Positions 1 through 10,430 are shown, counted from the first letter of the stretch. The stretch is DNA of 64,000 nucleotides from Pseudogymnoascus destructans (GCF_001641265.1 NW_020167531.1:558001-622000), one strand, 5' to 3'. Made by a program: numbers and translations. The notes: generated by a model not told the origin, from the sequence alone.

Positions 1-140
1 GATGGGATGGGATGGGATGGGATGGGATGGGATGGGATGGGATGGGATGGGATGGGATGGGATGGGATGGGATGGGATGGGATGGGATGGGATGGGGATG
101 GGATGGGATGGGATGGGATGGGATGGGATGGGGGGATGGT
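1..140. repeat. GGGAT pentanucleotide satellite
   Basis: Perfect or near-perfect head-to-tail repeats of a 5-bp unit (GATGG/GGGAT) run from the window edge to about position 135, with one phase slip near 92-97. It has no coding value; the long frames of repeating Met-Gly-Trp-Asp are an artefact of the repeat. The unit is not the fungal telomere repeat TTAGGG. The array may extend left of the window. Confidence 0.95.
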
Positions 141-360
141 TTGGCCGTTTGGGGGATTATGCAGTACGAGACAAGATGGTTAATATTGAGATGCTCCTTC
201 TTAATTTAATCTGTGTTTGGAGGGGTTCGCGGGGAGGTGGTAGGGATTTGGGGGGGATGTAGGATAGGGGTGTGGTGGTGGGGTTCGCGGGGGTTCGCGG
301 GTTTTCTGGGACGGGTGGGTGGGATGGTGGGATGGGATGCATGGTGGGGTTAAAAAAAAT
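141..360. other. G-rich spacer, no gene seen
   Basis: G-rich sequence with a short repeated GGGTTCGCGGG-type motif near 280-305. No frame resembles a protein. It separates the satellite from the first tRNA gene. Confidence 0.5.
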
Positions 361-450
361 GACAACTGAGAGATTCGAACTCTCGCTCTTTCGAACTAGT
401 AGTCACATGATGACCTGAAACTAGCGCCTTAACCGCTCGGCCAAGTTGCC
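361..450 (-). tRNA. tRNA-Leu(CAG) with short intron
   Basis: The minus strand folds as a class II tRNA. The acceptor stem pairs GGCAACT with AGTTGTC, the D-arm has GGCCGAGCGGTTAAGGC, the T-arm has GAGAG-TTCGAAT-CTCTC, and there is a long variable arm of leucine type. The anticodon stem pairs CTAGT with ACTAG and the loop holds TT-CAG-G; anticodon CAG lies at 415-417. About 12 extra bases follow position 37, where eukaryotic tRNA introns sit. The 3' CCA is not encoded, as usual. A near-identical gene lies about 70 bp downstream on the same strand. Confidence 0.88.
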
Positions 451-522
451 AATAAGATTTACCAGGCTCGTTCAGCTTAACTCCTCACTAATGAGCAAAG
501 TAGCAAAAGAGAAAAAAAAAAT

Positions 523-613
523 GACAACTGAGAGATTCGAACTCTCGCTCTTTCGAACTAGTAAGTCACATGATAACCTGAAACTAGCGCCTTAACCGCT
601 CGGCCAAGTTGCC
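523..613 (-). tRNA. tRNA-Leu(CAG), second tandem copy
   Basis: Same mature sequence as the gene at 361-450, with anticodon CAG at 578-580. The intron differs: it is one base longer and has a C-to-T type substitution. The identical mature parts and drifting intron suggest a local duplication with selection on, or conversion of, the mature tRNA. A run of A/T lies just 3' of the gene on its own strand, as expected for an RNA polymerase III terminator. Confidence 0.87.
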
Positions 614-1046
614 TGTTTAATTAGAATAGGGAGTGATAATCGGCACTAATAACACTGCTCGAGGTGCGTGGTTGTAGTGTGTCCACTATTCGTCCTCTTT
701 GGGCTTCGATAGTATATATGTTATTTATAGAATTTAGTAGCTTTTTATTTCATTAGTTTACCATATTTAACGAGCAAACGGCAAACTGGCTGCTGTTTTC
801 AGCAGGTTTAGTCGCTGTTTTCCGCACCCGACTTGCCAAAATCGGCGCTGCTCTAACGCTCGTGTACCTGATGGCCAAGGTGGCACGACCTGGGCTCTAG
901 CCGACTGCTGCAAGAAGCTAGGAAAGAACGACACATCGCGACGCGACCCATCTCCCAACAACAACAAAACAACAACATAACAACAATATCAGAACCATCA
1001 CCAAAATCATCACCAAAATCATCACCAAAATCATCAGGATCTCACA
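614..1046. other. Spacer with 12-bp direct repeats
   Basis: No convincing gene. At about 994-1036 there are three to four tandem copies of a 12-bp unit (ATCACCAAAATC) just ahead of the coiled-coil gene, probably in its 5' leader. The stretch at 780-850 resembles 2445-2530, so part of this upstream region is itself repeated. Confidence 0.5.
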
Positions 1047-1645
1047 ATGGCAGCCCAACAATCGCCTAACCTTCCAAACCTTCCAAACCTTCCACTGATT
1101 GGTTAAGCTTTGGATACATTCAAGGCTGAAGTCGTCAAGGTCGCAAACTTGCCAGCCTGGAACGAAGGCGTCACCATTATGACGCGACTAGACCAGCTCA
1201 TGACGCGAATGGACCAGCGTTTCGAGCAGATGAACCAGCGTTTCGAGCAGGTGGACCAGCGTTTCGAGCAGGTCAACCAGCATCTCACAGCCATGAATGC
1301 TGGCATGCAAACCCTTACGGCGCGTCTTAATGCCACACAGCACAACACCAATGCCCAGTTCGCAAATTACACAGCCCACAGTGACACCTCCCCGCTGGTT
1401 CCACTCCAGCACTACATTACTGGCGAAGATATCCCCGGTTTCCCTGCTACGACTGGAGACATTGGTCTTCTAAATTGTAAGTCTATCCCCAACCCCAAAG
1501 CGAGCCATTTCAACTGATATTTTATACAGGCCAAATGGTCGACACCCTCATTGAAGCCCTAGGCGGATCCACTGAAGACACGCTCGAGAAGAAGAAATTG
1601 AGACTTCGTCGTTTGGTTGGGGTGGTTTCTGTCCCATTTGCTTAA
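1047..1645 (+). pseudogene. Coiled-coil protein gene with nonsense codon
   Basis: Two exons, 1047-1476 and 1530-1645, flank a 53-bp intron (donor GTAAGT at 1477, branch-like ACTGAT, acceptor ACAG at 1529). The frame opens at ATG 1047 with repeated Asn-Leu-Pro, stops at TAA 1104-1106, and then runs open for 160 more codons. The body has heptad-like repeats (DQRFEQMNQRFEQVDQRFEQ), typical of a coiled coil. The end is basic and Leu-rich. It resembles a common family of uncharacterised ascomycete coiled-coil proteins with this N-terminus and a basic tail. The stop sits where a Gln (CAA to TAA) is plausible, so one transition may have killed the gene. A start at an unseen upstream exon is possible but not supported. 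Confidence 0.6.
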
Positions 1646-2210
1646 ACGTCCTAGGCGAACACTTAACACCGACACCAACGACCTCGGTCGTATTGTTTTG
1701 ATTTTAAGGCGTGTGGGCAGAGGAAGACAAGGCGTCATGGCGGGCATGGGAAGGCAGGGCATTATTACGGGCATAGGAAGGCAAGGCATCATAGCGGAGT
1801 TATTATGGCGGGCACTTTACTTTCAAGGCGTGTAGACAGAGGAAGGCAAGGCATCACGGCTGGCGCACAGCACTTCTTCGAAACTATGACATCAAAACTA
1901 TGATGGGATTGATGCAAATGATGTGATTGATATGAGCGATGTGAATAATGTAAATAGTATAAGGGCAAAAGAACTTAATACCATGCATCACCCTTATAAA
2001 GAACTCGATACCTAGTAGATAGCGAGCCCGTGCGCACACGCCTTGCCTAATGTGGCGGTCGCGGTTTCCTGATGCGGGCTTGCCGTCTAGTCTTTTACTC
2101 CATTTAACGATGTGACGGCTAGGAGGCGCTGAAAAGGTGCAAGGATCTTCAAATGAACAGGGCAGTACGAGGTCACGTTCTCAATCACATACGCGTAGTA
2201 GATCCTGTAG
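1646..2210. repeat. Degenerate GGCAAGGC-rich repeats
   Basis: Between about 1705 and 1860 a unit of roughly 25-50 bp containing AGGAAGGCAAGGCATC recurs about four times with variation (GGCGTGTGGGCAGAGG and GGCGTGTAGACAGAGG blocks). The remainder, up to 2210, shows no gene. Nothing identifies an element class. Confidence 0.5.
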
Positions 2211-2355
2211 ATTACGAAGACTGAACGCTGACCTTCCTCCGAAGGTCCGCGTTCCTACTATATACTACAGCCTGACGTGTTCTTCGGCCTGACGATCTTC
2301 TGTCTTGGCACAGTAGCTCACGTGCTATACCTCCGCACCTGATACGCTTGTGACA
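2211..2355. repeat. Degenerate LTR-G fragment
   Basis: Shares GAAGACTGAACGCTGACC, the GTCCGCGTTCCTACTATATA block and the terminal TGTGACA end with the LTRs at 38755-38970 and 35578-35714. The middle is diverged. It is an old fragment of the LTR-G family; its first 65 bases are missing. Confidence 0.65.
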
Positions 2356-2640
2356 AAAGGGCAGCTTTTGTTGTAATATGTCACATGATCTCAGCACCAC
2401 TTCCCCGCAATTTCAGGCAGCAATAGATAGACAGGAATACACACGCATATTACTCAACAGCTTTCGTCGCTGTTTTACGCAGCTCGCTTGCCCACTTTTC
2501 AATACTCCCACACCCCAAACTTAATCGCCGCACACCTATTTGTGCCTCAAACACAACCACTGGAACAGCTCGTCCACCACATCCCACCTGGCCCTATATA
2601 CTTATTCTTAAGGTTAATTAATATAATTTGTTGTTATAGG
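2356..2640. other. Spacer, no gene seen
   Basis: The only notable feature is similarity of 2445-2530 to the upstream region at 780-850 (shared GTCGCTGTTTT...GCTTGCC). No protein-like frame was seen. Confidence 0.4.
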
Positions 2641-3029
2641 ATTTAATTGTTCATGTTTGTAAGGATGCCTCCTTACCTAGATACTCGAAGAACCTGTCTC
2701 AGAACTGTTATGGTCACTACAAGCATGGAATCCGACTCGGTGTGGTTTCGAACCAGTAGAGGAGCACATAGCGAGTTACACTATAGTGAGGGATGGTAAG
2801 GGTGTAGGGTTCAGGGTCGATGCTGACCTGTTGCGGTGGAAGGATCAGGGCTAGGGTTGGGGTAACCGAGTCGGGCCCGTTTCGGGTACTCAAGGAAACA
2901 GACTCAACGGGGTTCCCCCTTCATCTTTTTTGTATCCTTCGTAGTAGACCTATAGGATAGCATCCGTTTAGCCTCCGGCTCGCACTCTCATATGCTATTA
3001 CTGTGAGCTGGGTGCCCTGTGTCCTTACA
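2641..3029 (-). repeat. LTR-C copy, minus orientation
   Basis: Read on the minus strand it starts TGTAAGGACACAGGGCACCC at 3029 and matches 14826-15000 and 26265-26382 over more than 100 bp, including a TAGGTCTACTACGAAGGATA block. Its inner boundary is uncertain. TGTAAGGATGCCTCC at 2661 also occurs at 4627 and may mark another LTR family. Confidence 0.65.
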
Positions 3030-3168
3030 ATGTTCTTAATTTATTATAGTTCTGTCTAAATTCATGATCGGCTAATACTTATTGTCTAGTACTGTACTAG
3101 CTGAGTCATGCTACAGCCTAGCCCCGCTAGCCCTATAACCATGATGCTATGTTACTATAGCCGTAACA
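3030..3168 (-). repeat. Degenerate LTR-F fragment
   Basis: On the minus strand this begins TGTTACGGCTATAGTAACAT, identical to the start of the target-duplication-bounded LTR-F at 27202. It retains the AGGGCTAGCGGGGCTAGGCTGTAG-like block seen in the copy ending at 14569. It is truncated next to LTR-C. Confidence 0.6.
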
Positions 3169-3375
3169 CTATCTATAACTGCTAAAATGGGGAATCACTC
3201 ACTTGTAGGGTTGATGGGCACCTACTAGCTGTGTAGAATCAGGTCACTTTGCTAAAGATGTGAACTGATATGGATCTTGATTAGGGGAGTTAGATCAAAA
3301 ATTAGAAACAATGACGCTAGATACCCCTGCCTCCTCCCTATCTAATTAATCCTTCTGTCTACCTAATCAAGGGAT

Positions 3376-4309
3376 TGTCATACTGACATTCGTTGCACTC
3401 AGTTTGCTATCAAACTCAAGAGCAAACTTAGAAATCTCCTCCTCAAACCTACAAGTCACCATACATATCTTGGCTTATCACACCAACAACAGAAGCAATA
3501 CTACTCAACGATTGCTGCAAACTCTTCTACTACATCTGTTTATGCTACATACATCACGGCATATCATTTGGACACTTATTGAACAACTTATTAAGAAAAT
3601 CTCCTCCTTAATTGGGTGGGCCAATACTACCACATGGCATATCTCTACCAACTAGAGGCTAGGAACATGAACGATAGCTCTAGAAGCTTCTACAACCCTC
3701 TATGATTCATTACACGTCATCGCTCCTTAGTTACCCACAAGATTGGTTAAGTTATGACATAATTTATCTATAGGTACTCTGACCTTGGACCTCCTTTTCA
3801 CTTCCTATAGGCTAGGAACCCAAGAGATGGTTCTATGGGATTCTCTTACGTTACTACATGATTAGCAAGCTAGTTGTGGGTCGCACTTGATTTCTAATAC
3901 ATTTACCAAGCCTGGTTAGTCATGGAAAGTCATGGAAAATGAGAGAACTACACTCCTTTGGCATAAATAGGATTGCCCTTTCCTTAAGAAAGGGCAAGCA
4001 GACAATACAGTAAATCGACTATCACATACTTCCACGTCTTTTACAAGCTTCCAAGCATTCATCTTGTTACTCCTTGTTTCTGAAAAGTCAGTGAGGTGTT
4101 AACCTCTGACTTACCCCTGAGTTCCCAGACTCAACATTTGTTGCAACTTGTCTAAACCACTTCACTACATCACACACCTGATTGCTGCGTTGTGGAATAG
4201 TCTAAGCTACAACCCTTTGGCTCTGTTTCCTAAGACAGTGTGTTGTCTTAGTAAAATCATCCCTTCCTTGGGTGGCTAGATTCTCACATCTGGTGCACCC
4301 ACCATTACA
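3376..4309 (+). mobile_element. Solo LTR-A with GGGAT target duplication
   Basis: A complete 934-bp LTR-A copy, starting TGTCATACTGACATTCG and ending CACCCACCATTACA. It is flanked by the 5-bp duplication GGGAT at 3371-3375 and 4310-4314. It matches both LTRs of the full element at 28749-35572. It has only one copy of the 16-bp ATAATTTGTCTATGAC-type unit that is tandem in other copies. The absence of internal sequence makes it a solo LTR formed by LTR-LTR recombination. Confidence 0.93.
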
Positions 4310-4687
4310 GGGATGCCATAACACTCCTAGGTAATTCCATCTAGTTGTAGGACTATGAGACAGTTCTGTGAAATTTCTCTATGTGGCTTTGAAAATGCAT
4401 CTAATGCTCAAGCCGGACGTTAGAGACTCGACACTCTATAGACTCGTTAACTCCAAGTCTTCTAACATGCTTTCTTATAAAGTGCCTTGTTAGGCAGTAA
4501 GGACTTGAGAACAAGGCAACCCTCTCCTAAATCGTTAGGTTTAGGTTCCTAAGATATGTAATGCATATAGTAGGCCTCTTGTCCATTATGACTGACGATA
4601 TTGCACGTCTAAGCATGATGCCTGTGTAAGGATGCCTCCGCCCTCAGTGACAGAAAGGATCAGAGTCGGGCAGGTTATGGTCACATG
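4310..4687. other. Repeat-island spacer
   Basis: No gene seen. TGTAAGGATGCCTCC at 4627-4641 also occurs at 2661-2675 and may be the edge of another LTR family into which LTR-E at 4688 inserted. Confidence 0.4.
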
Positions 4688-5050
4688 TGTTACGATGGTC
4701 ATGGAGGTCAAGAAGCCAGTCTGGAGAATAATAAGCTAGATTGAATCTAAAGAGAGAAGAAGAAGAAGAAGGAAGGAAGGTGAGGCTATTCCTCATAATA
4801 TACAGTTGTCCGCTTAGCAGTTGTAGCCTTGGTGGCTAAGGTTGCCCCCGTAACAACCGTAACAACCATAACAACCATAACAACCATAACAACCATAACA
4901 ACCATAACAACCATAACAACCATAACAACCGTAACAACCATAACAACCATAACAACTGTAACAACTGTAACAACTGTAACAGCCGTAACAACCGTAACAA
5001 CTGTAACAAGCTGTAACAACCGTAACAAGCTGTAAGCTATAATCGTAACA
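4688..5050 (-). mobile_element. 3' LTR of Ty3/Gypsy element E with internal minisatellite
   Basis: On the minus strand this 363-bp LTR begins TGTTACGATTATAGC and ends CCATCGTAACA, giving TG...CA ends. At 4853-5035 it holds about 20 copies of a 9-bp unit (GGTTGTTAC and variants). A purine-rich tract (AAAGGGGGGGGTAG on the minus strand, 5051-5066) abuts it on the internal side, as expected for the polypurine tract before a 3' LTR. The matching 5' LTR fragment is at 15015-15131, in the opposite orientation. Confidence 0.85.
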
Positions 5051-6161
5051 CTACCCCCCCCCTTTACTAAGATTGATCTCCTGATCAAGAGTAAGATCAT
5101 TGTGGCTTCTGTGGGTATTTTCGGTGGAAAGTTTGTGTGAGTTCAGGTGCATTGTTGAAGTTTGTAGCAGCATACCAAGTGTTGTCTGGTGGGTGGTTCT
5201 TCCATGCTGCCATATAGAACAGCTTCTTCCGTAGGAATTTAGAATCTAGAATTTCTTCAACTTCCCATTAAAGTTCATCTTCTATAACGATTGGCAGGGG
5301 TGGTTCATGGTGCTGGCCTTGTAAAGCATCATCTGAGTCAAGTCGTAAGAGGTTGCTGTGAAAGACAGGATGTATCTTCATGCATGGTGGTAGCTCTAAC
5401 TTGCCCAATTCGTTCGAGAATCTTATATGGACCAACTTGCTTGTGATCGAGTTTCTTTGATGGCCTCTGAGTCCTGATATTTCATGTAGATAGCCATACT
5501 TGATCTCCAACCTGATATCTTGGTGCAGCTTTCCTGCGTTGATTTGCAAATGTCTCCATGCGAGTTTGCGAGAGTGCGATTTGGTCTTGCAGAAACTCCC
5601 AAATATCTTTCATGCTTTGTATCATATCCTTGTGTTCCTGTGGCGCTATTTGGAACTCACTGTTCTTAATATCAAAACTCATTCTTGGCTCGAAGCCCTT
5701 ATTTGCAAAGAATGGGCTGAATTTTGTAGAGTCTGAAGGTAGAGCATTTGCTGCAAATTCTGCCATGCAAAGATATTCGACCCAGTTGTCTTGGAGATAG
5801 TTAACATGAGCTCATAAATATCGTTCCAAAGTTCTGCATTGAACCTCTCAGTTTGCCCATCCGTTTCTGGGTGGAAGGCAGTAGACAATTTTGTTATAAC
5901 TTTCCAAACTTTGCAGAGGATTTTCCACACTGCAGCCACGAACTGGGGGCCTCTGTCTGAGATGATCGAATTTGGTAAACCATGGTGTTTCCATACATGT
6001 TGAAGGAGTAGCTGTGCTGTTGCTTCTGCAGTTGTGCCTTCTTGGCCTGCAAAGCATGGGATAAAATGGCGTTCTTTTGTAAGTCGGCATGCTACGACAA
6101 GGATAGCATTGTTTCCTTCACACAATGGCAATCCTGTAATAAAGTCGAGTGATATGTCCTG
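5051..6161 (-). pseudogene. Ty3/Gypsy element E: integrase core and C-terminus
   Basis: Minus-strand frames give an integrase core: a first-Asp region (ISLDFITGLP), the second Asp (SIISDRGPQF), and HPETDGQTERFNA before the third acidic site. After a frameshift and a TGA near 5820 follow MAEFAANALPSD, a QRRKAAPRYQVGDQVWLS region and a CMKIHPVFHSNLLR motif typical of the integrase C-terminal region. At least two frameshifts separate the pieces. The fragment starts exactly at the codons for Gln-Asp, next to CAGGA (6157-6161). The missing upstream half of pol ends at the same CAGGA at 16540-16544, in the opposite orientation. Confidence 0.88.
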
Positions 6162-6222
6162 TGTCATGACACTCCTTCGATATTTGTGTCACGACCCTTC
6201 GATTCGCTTTAGTCTCTAGTAC
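6162..6222 (-). repeat. 3' end of LTR-B
   Basis: On the minus strand it ends TGTCATGACA immediately before CAGGA. Paired with the LTR start TGTAAGGACAG that follows CAGGA at 16545, this is the other end of one LTR inserted in element E with a 5-bp duplication. It is cut off at about 6222, where LTR-A sequence begins. Confidence 0.75.
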
Positions 6223-6429
6223 TTAACCAATCTTGTAGGTAACTAAGGAGCGATGACGTGTAATGAATCATAGACGGTTGTAGAAGCTTTTGGAGCTATC
6301 GTTGATGTTCCTAGGCCTCTAGTTGATAGAGATATGTCATGTGTAGTTTTAGCCCAGTAACTAAGGAGTGATGTCATGTATTGAATCATAGAGGGTTGTA
6401 GAGATATGCTATGTGGTCATATCAGCCCA
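6223..6429 (-). repeat. LTR-A internal fragment (inversion junction)
   Basis: Matches the 5' half of LTR-A in minus orientation, from its TTACTGGGCTGATATGACC region to GATTGGTTAAG. It stops abruptly at 6222 against LTR-B. The continuation of LTR-A, from CTATAGGGGTACTCTG, is at 17037 in plus orientation. Confidence 0.8.
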
Positions 6430-7385
6430 GTAATGGTGGGTGCACCAGATGTGAGAATCTAGCCACCCAAGGAAGGGATGAATTTACTAAGACAACACAC
6501 TGTCTTAGAAAACAGAGCCAAAGGGTCGTAGCTTAGACTATTCCCCAACGCAGCAATCAGGTGTGTGATGTAGTGAAGTGGTTCAGACAAGTTGCAACAA
6601 ATGTTGAGTCTGGGAACTCAGGGGTAAGTCAGAGGTTAACACCTCACTGACTTTTCAGAAACAAGGAGTAACAAGATGAATGCTTGGAAGCTTGGAAAAG
6701 ACGTGGAAGTATGTGATAGTCGATTTACTGTATTGTCTGCTTGCCCTTTCTTAAGGAAAGGGCAATCCTATTTATGCTAAAGGAGTGTAGTTCTCTCATT
6801 TTCCAAGACTTTCCATGACTTACCAGGCTTGGTAACTGTAGTCGACGTAAGAGAATCCCATAGAACCATCTCTTAGGTTCGTAGCCTATAGGAAGTAAAA
6901 GGAGGTCCAAGGTCAGAGTACCCCTATAGACAAATTATGTCATAGACAAATTATGTCATAGACAAATTATGTCATAGACAAATTATGTCATAGACAAATT
7001 ATGTCATAACTTAACCAATCTTGTGGGTAACTAAAGAGGATGACAAGTAATGAATCATAGAGGTTCGTAGGAGCTTTTAGAGCTATCGTTCATGCTCCTA
7101 GGCCTCTAGTTGGTAGAGATATGTCATGTGGTAGTATGAGTGATGTCATGTAATGAATCATAGAGGGTTGTAGAGATATGCTATGTGGTAATATCGGCCC
7201 AGTAACTAAGGAGCGATGACGTGTAATGAATCATAGATGGTTGTAGCAATCGTTGAGTAGTATTGCTCTTGTTGTTGGTGTGATAAGCCAAAATATGTAT
7301 AGTGACTTGTAGGTTTGAGGAGGAGATTTCCAAGTTTGCTCTTGAGTTTGATAGCAAACTGAGTGCAACGAATGTCAGTATGACA
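6430..7385 (-). repeat. LTR-A copy without target duplication
   Basis: A nearly complete LTR-A in minus orientation. The right end is canonical (TGTCATACTG read on the minus strand from 7385). The left end lacks the terminal CA and is joined directly to another LTR-A fragment at 6429/6430. It carries about six tandem copies of the 16-bp unit GACAAATTATGTCATA (6927-7010). No flanking duplication was found, so it looks like a recombination product. Confidence 0.85.
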
Positions 7386-7837
7386 ATCTTGTGCTAGGAG
7401 ACAAGATCTAATCCTACTATCGACCACACTAGGTACAAGGCGTGCCTACAGCAACCACTATGTGAAGATGGGTATGGGTATTCAGAGTATATAGATTAGC
7501 ATGGCAGCGTTAATGAGCATAGGACAGGGAAGTGTTAGAGCTGTAAAGAGGACATTAACGACTATGATGTCTAATCGAGCTTTAAAAGTCACATGTCAGT
7601 ATGCTTATGTTATGATACTAGCACTCTTTATTTTGCAGGTGCAGGGGTGGTTAAGGGAGTGGATGGGTAGTAGGGGGTTTCCGTCTAACTTAGGGAAGGG
7701 GATCTATAGAGGTGGCTGAATGAGCTAAGTGCTAAATAGGACAGATATCCTAAACTCGAGCAGTAGAGGCATTTGAGGTGTATGCACTTGGGTTTATAAG
7801 AATGGAATAAAAGCTAGAAGAATATAAATTCCAAATA
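7386..7837. other. Spacer with no recognised gene
   Basis: A 72-codon open frame at 7501-7719 has no recognisable features and no intron or context support. The stretch ends at the TA dinucleotide used by the pogo element that follows. Confidence 0.4.
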
Positions 7838-9711
7838 ACGTGGTTGTACACCGAGTCGTGAATGTCACCGAGTCGTGAATGTCACCGAGTCGTGAAACTT
7901 TTTTATACCCACCACTGTAAGGTATAATTAAACAACCACAACATGTATTAAAACTAAAACTATTCAGAATCTGATGAGCTAAGTACTTCTATGACCTCCT
8001 GACAAGTTCGTGCATTATGGCCAGCCCCCCCGCAAGTGCCATAATGTCGTACACCTGGTTGCCCCTCATTCCTACCAACCCCTCCAGAGCGCTTCTCGCG
8101 ATTTATTTGCTCCGTAACTGCCCTTTGGGACAAATCATCATGTGCATCCCCTACAGAAAGTGCACACCCTTGACGGACATGAGACTTTTTAGCCCTCCGG
8201 CGTTTGCTAAGAGCTTCGTTTGCTGCTCGAAGGGTGCGGACTTCAGCTGACAATAAAGTCATTTCATGTGCCAAAATCTCTGTCCCTTTAGCTAATGCAG
8301 TAACAGTAGCAAAAATGGGGGTTGGCGAGCTTCCTTGGTGCCGTGCAATGCAATTTTTAACTAGAGTAGTCTGTGAGAGAGCATCTATTGGGTTGCGAGG
8401 CGTTTGAGAAACCCAAGGATCAGCGTCTATAGAGGGGGGTCCTGTAGGTGTAGGAGTCCGCAACTTGACGTCTAGCTTTGAAATGATTACTTGCGGATCA
8501 AAGGGCACTAAACCAGCTCTGCAAAATCCAGCTTTGGCGTTTTGAGTTGTTATTGACTGGTTATAAGCTGCGTGGAAAGCTATAAAAAACTCAACCTTTG
8601 TAATATGGTTTATATGAGCCTTAATAAAGGTCTCAATTTGACGCCCATACATGCGTTTAAGAACACTAAAGCACCCAACATCAAGTGGCTGAGTTAGGTG
8701 AGACGAGTGAGGAGGTAGACAGAGAGTTATGATGTTGTTTGCTTTGCAATATTCCTGAAACAGCTGATTCGTGACTTTCATGCCCGTCTAAAACCAACAT
8801 CCGATATGGTCCTTTTGCACGACTGCAAGTATGTTTATCGAAATGATGAAGCCATTCTAGACCTGTCTCGTTGTTGGTCCATCCATTGCTTGTTGGTTTA
8901 ATTACCCAATTGTGAGGAAGGCCGCCTTCAGTATACCAACTTGAAAGGTGACATTTCCCTTGAACTACTAAAAACGGAGGGATACTCCCGCCTTCAGCAT
9001 TCACACAAACAATTGCTGTAGCCCATTCCCGATTGCCAGGCTGAACTGCCTTGCCTCTGCCACATCGATCGGCGTGCGTAACAACTAAAGCTGAGCTAAT
9101 AACGCCCATCATGAAGCCCGTCTCGTCAAAGTTGTAGAAATCGCAATCTTGGATGCCGTACTTTGCTCTCATGTTCTGCACAAGTTGAAACCACGCTCCA
9201 ATAAGCTCAGGATCTTCGCACAAGGCTCTTTGAAAGTCATAAACGCGATTACAACACGTCTTTAACTCGGGGCGGCGTTGTATAAATCGATATGCCCACC
9301 GCGTCCCAACGTGCTTTCCCCCACGCGATTCAAGGATATAATTTGCCATATCCTCCACACTAGCAGGCCGAGGTGCAAATCCTCTTGCATCCATATCCAA
9401 TATATTTCGAATAATCACTTCCTCTTCTAGCTCAGTCAATTTATGACTATTGGCTTTGGTTTCGCGTCGAGAAGGTCGGCCGGCCATTCTATCAGTAAGC
9501 GTAGAATAAGGCACTTTATATAGTATTGATGCAGACCTGCGATTAAGCGATTTACATGTTTGAAGAGCCTCAATAGCTAGAATGATTCGCGCTTCTTGGG
9601 TTTGGATTTCCATTGGTAGTTGTGGAGGAAACGCGTGTTGAAGTTCGTAGGTAGCTAAGTAGGGAAAAGTTCACGACTCGGTGACATTCACGACTCGGTG
9701 TACAACCACGT
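7838..9711 (-). mobile_element. Complete pogo/Fot1-type DNA transposon
   Basis: A 1,874-bp element bounded by TIRs starting ACGTGGTTGTACACCGAGTC and flanked by TA on both sides (7836-7837, 9712-9713), the target duplication of pogo/Tc1-mariner elements. Just inside the ends are 17-bp iterated units containing CACCGAGTCGTGAATGT: three CCGAGTCGTGAA motifs at the left end and two at the right. A single transposase gene occupies the minus strand. The clean ends and near-intact gene mark a fairly recent insertion. Confidence 0.93.
7960..9613 (-). pseudogene. Pogo/Fot1 transposase, one frameshift
   Basis: ATG at 9613. The N-terminal half has a helix-turn-helix/CENP-B-type DNA-binding region (about residues 10-130: SASILYKVPYSTLTDRMAGR, then GTRWAYRFIQRRPEL). 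The DDE catalytic domain follows: first Asp in YNFDETGFMMG, second in MLVLDGHESH, third in SSHLTQPLDVGCF. A frameshift between the second and third acidic residues (about 8770-8780, within AGTCACGAATCAG) divides the protein into overlapping frames 8681-9613 and 7960-8781. The tail has a coiled segment (LSAEVRTLRAANEAL) and a retroviral-type zinc knuckle whose first Cys is Tyr (HYGTCGGAGHNARTC), consistent with a G-to-A transition. It would cut and paste the element at TA sites, but this copy is inactive unless the frameshift is an assembly error. Confidence 0.92.
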
Positions 9712-9713
9712 TA

Positions 9714-10064
9714 AGATTATTTCCTTAATAATTTCTAATATGGCCAGAATATAGATGGGTTATCTAACCATGGCCTAGCTATAGAACACGGTATAGAGAA
9801 AGGGAAGGTCTAGAGCGCACTCTAGACCTCGGGAGCAAAACCTTAGCAGTTTAAGGGCTTCTGCGCAAGGCGCAAAGTTTTAAAAGGAGGGACAGTTGGG
9901 ACAGTTTGAACATTGCTCTCGACTTAGACATAAGTCTATGCAAGTTTTGGCTTCTTACATGGAACTGGTAAAGCGAATTCTCGAGAAGACATACAAAAGA
10001 CAGTAACTAACTGGAAAATAGTGAGCTTTCATCTATCTGGGCTACAACGATTCTATCTGGGATG
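9714..10064. other. Spacer, no gene seen
   Basis: AT-rich sequence. TATCTGGG(C/A)T(A/G)CAACGATNC occurs twice at 10035-10072. No element end or gene can be assigned. Confidence 0.4.
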
Positions 10065-10430
10065 CAACGATACACTTTCAGGTTCCACTACGCAATCGGG
10101 TGGCTGGACGTAAAACAAAGGCGCAAGCCTCGGGGACGTCTAACGCAGAAGAAAGGACATTAGCACGATGGATTACGAGAGTTACCAGTACTGGCTTCCT
10201 AGCAACACCTGTATTGGTGATAGAGACAGGTGATGAAATTCGTCCAAATACCCCGCTCCGATTGGCCCAAATCGATATACTACAATTAAAGGAACGGACT
10301 CTCGACGATTAGAGTCGTTGCAGCGGCATCAAGAGGCTACATATGAGAAGATATCGCAGCGGTTTGGCGTTTTCGTACGCGGTGTGACAAGAACCAGAAC
10401 TCGAGAACGTGTATAACATGAATAGGGATT
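10065..10430 (+). pseudogene. Pogo/Fot1 transposase N-terminal relic
   Basis: The plus strand encodes VAGRKTKAQASGTSNAEERT, continuing LARWITRVTSTGFLATPVLV. This is the DNA-binding part of a Fot1-like transposase (the A-G-R then E-E-x-x-L-x-x-W-I-x-R-x-T-x-x-G pattern). The frame stops at 10312, and later codons carry further stops. Catalytic residues are absent. It is a different lineage from the copy at 7838-9711. Confidence 0.7.

Noticed and set aside
1..262. Open frames of repeating Met-Gly-Trp-Asp and a possible telomere
   Set aside because: The frames are products of the GGGAT satellite, and the unit is not TTAGGG; no telomeric signature or chromosome-end context is visible.
4829..5100. 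Frames of Thr-Thr-Ile or Val-Val-Thr repeats on both strands
   Set aside because: They arise from the 9-bp minisatellite in LTR-E; the same occurs at 15042-15131.
6725..6910. A 61-residue frame recurring at 6725, 17054, 29224 and 56712
   Set aside because: It lies within LTR-A, has a premature end and disappears in other copies (3376-4309, 35085 region); conservation reflects LTR identity, not coding selection.
6927..7010. Regularly spaced short repeats considered as CRISPR-like
   Set aside because: Units are contiguous with no unique spacers, lie inside an LTR of a eukaryotic genome and recur in other LTR-A copies: a VNTR.
7501..7719. A 72-codon plus-strand frame
   Set aside because: No homologous motif, no intron, no conserved neighbours; length is expected by chance.
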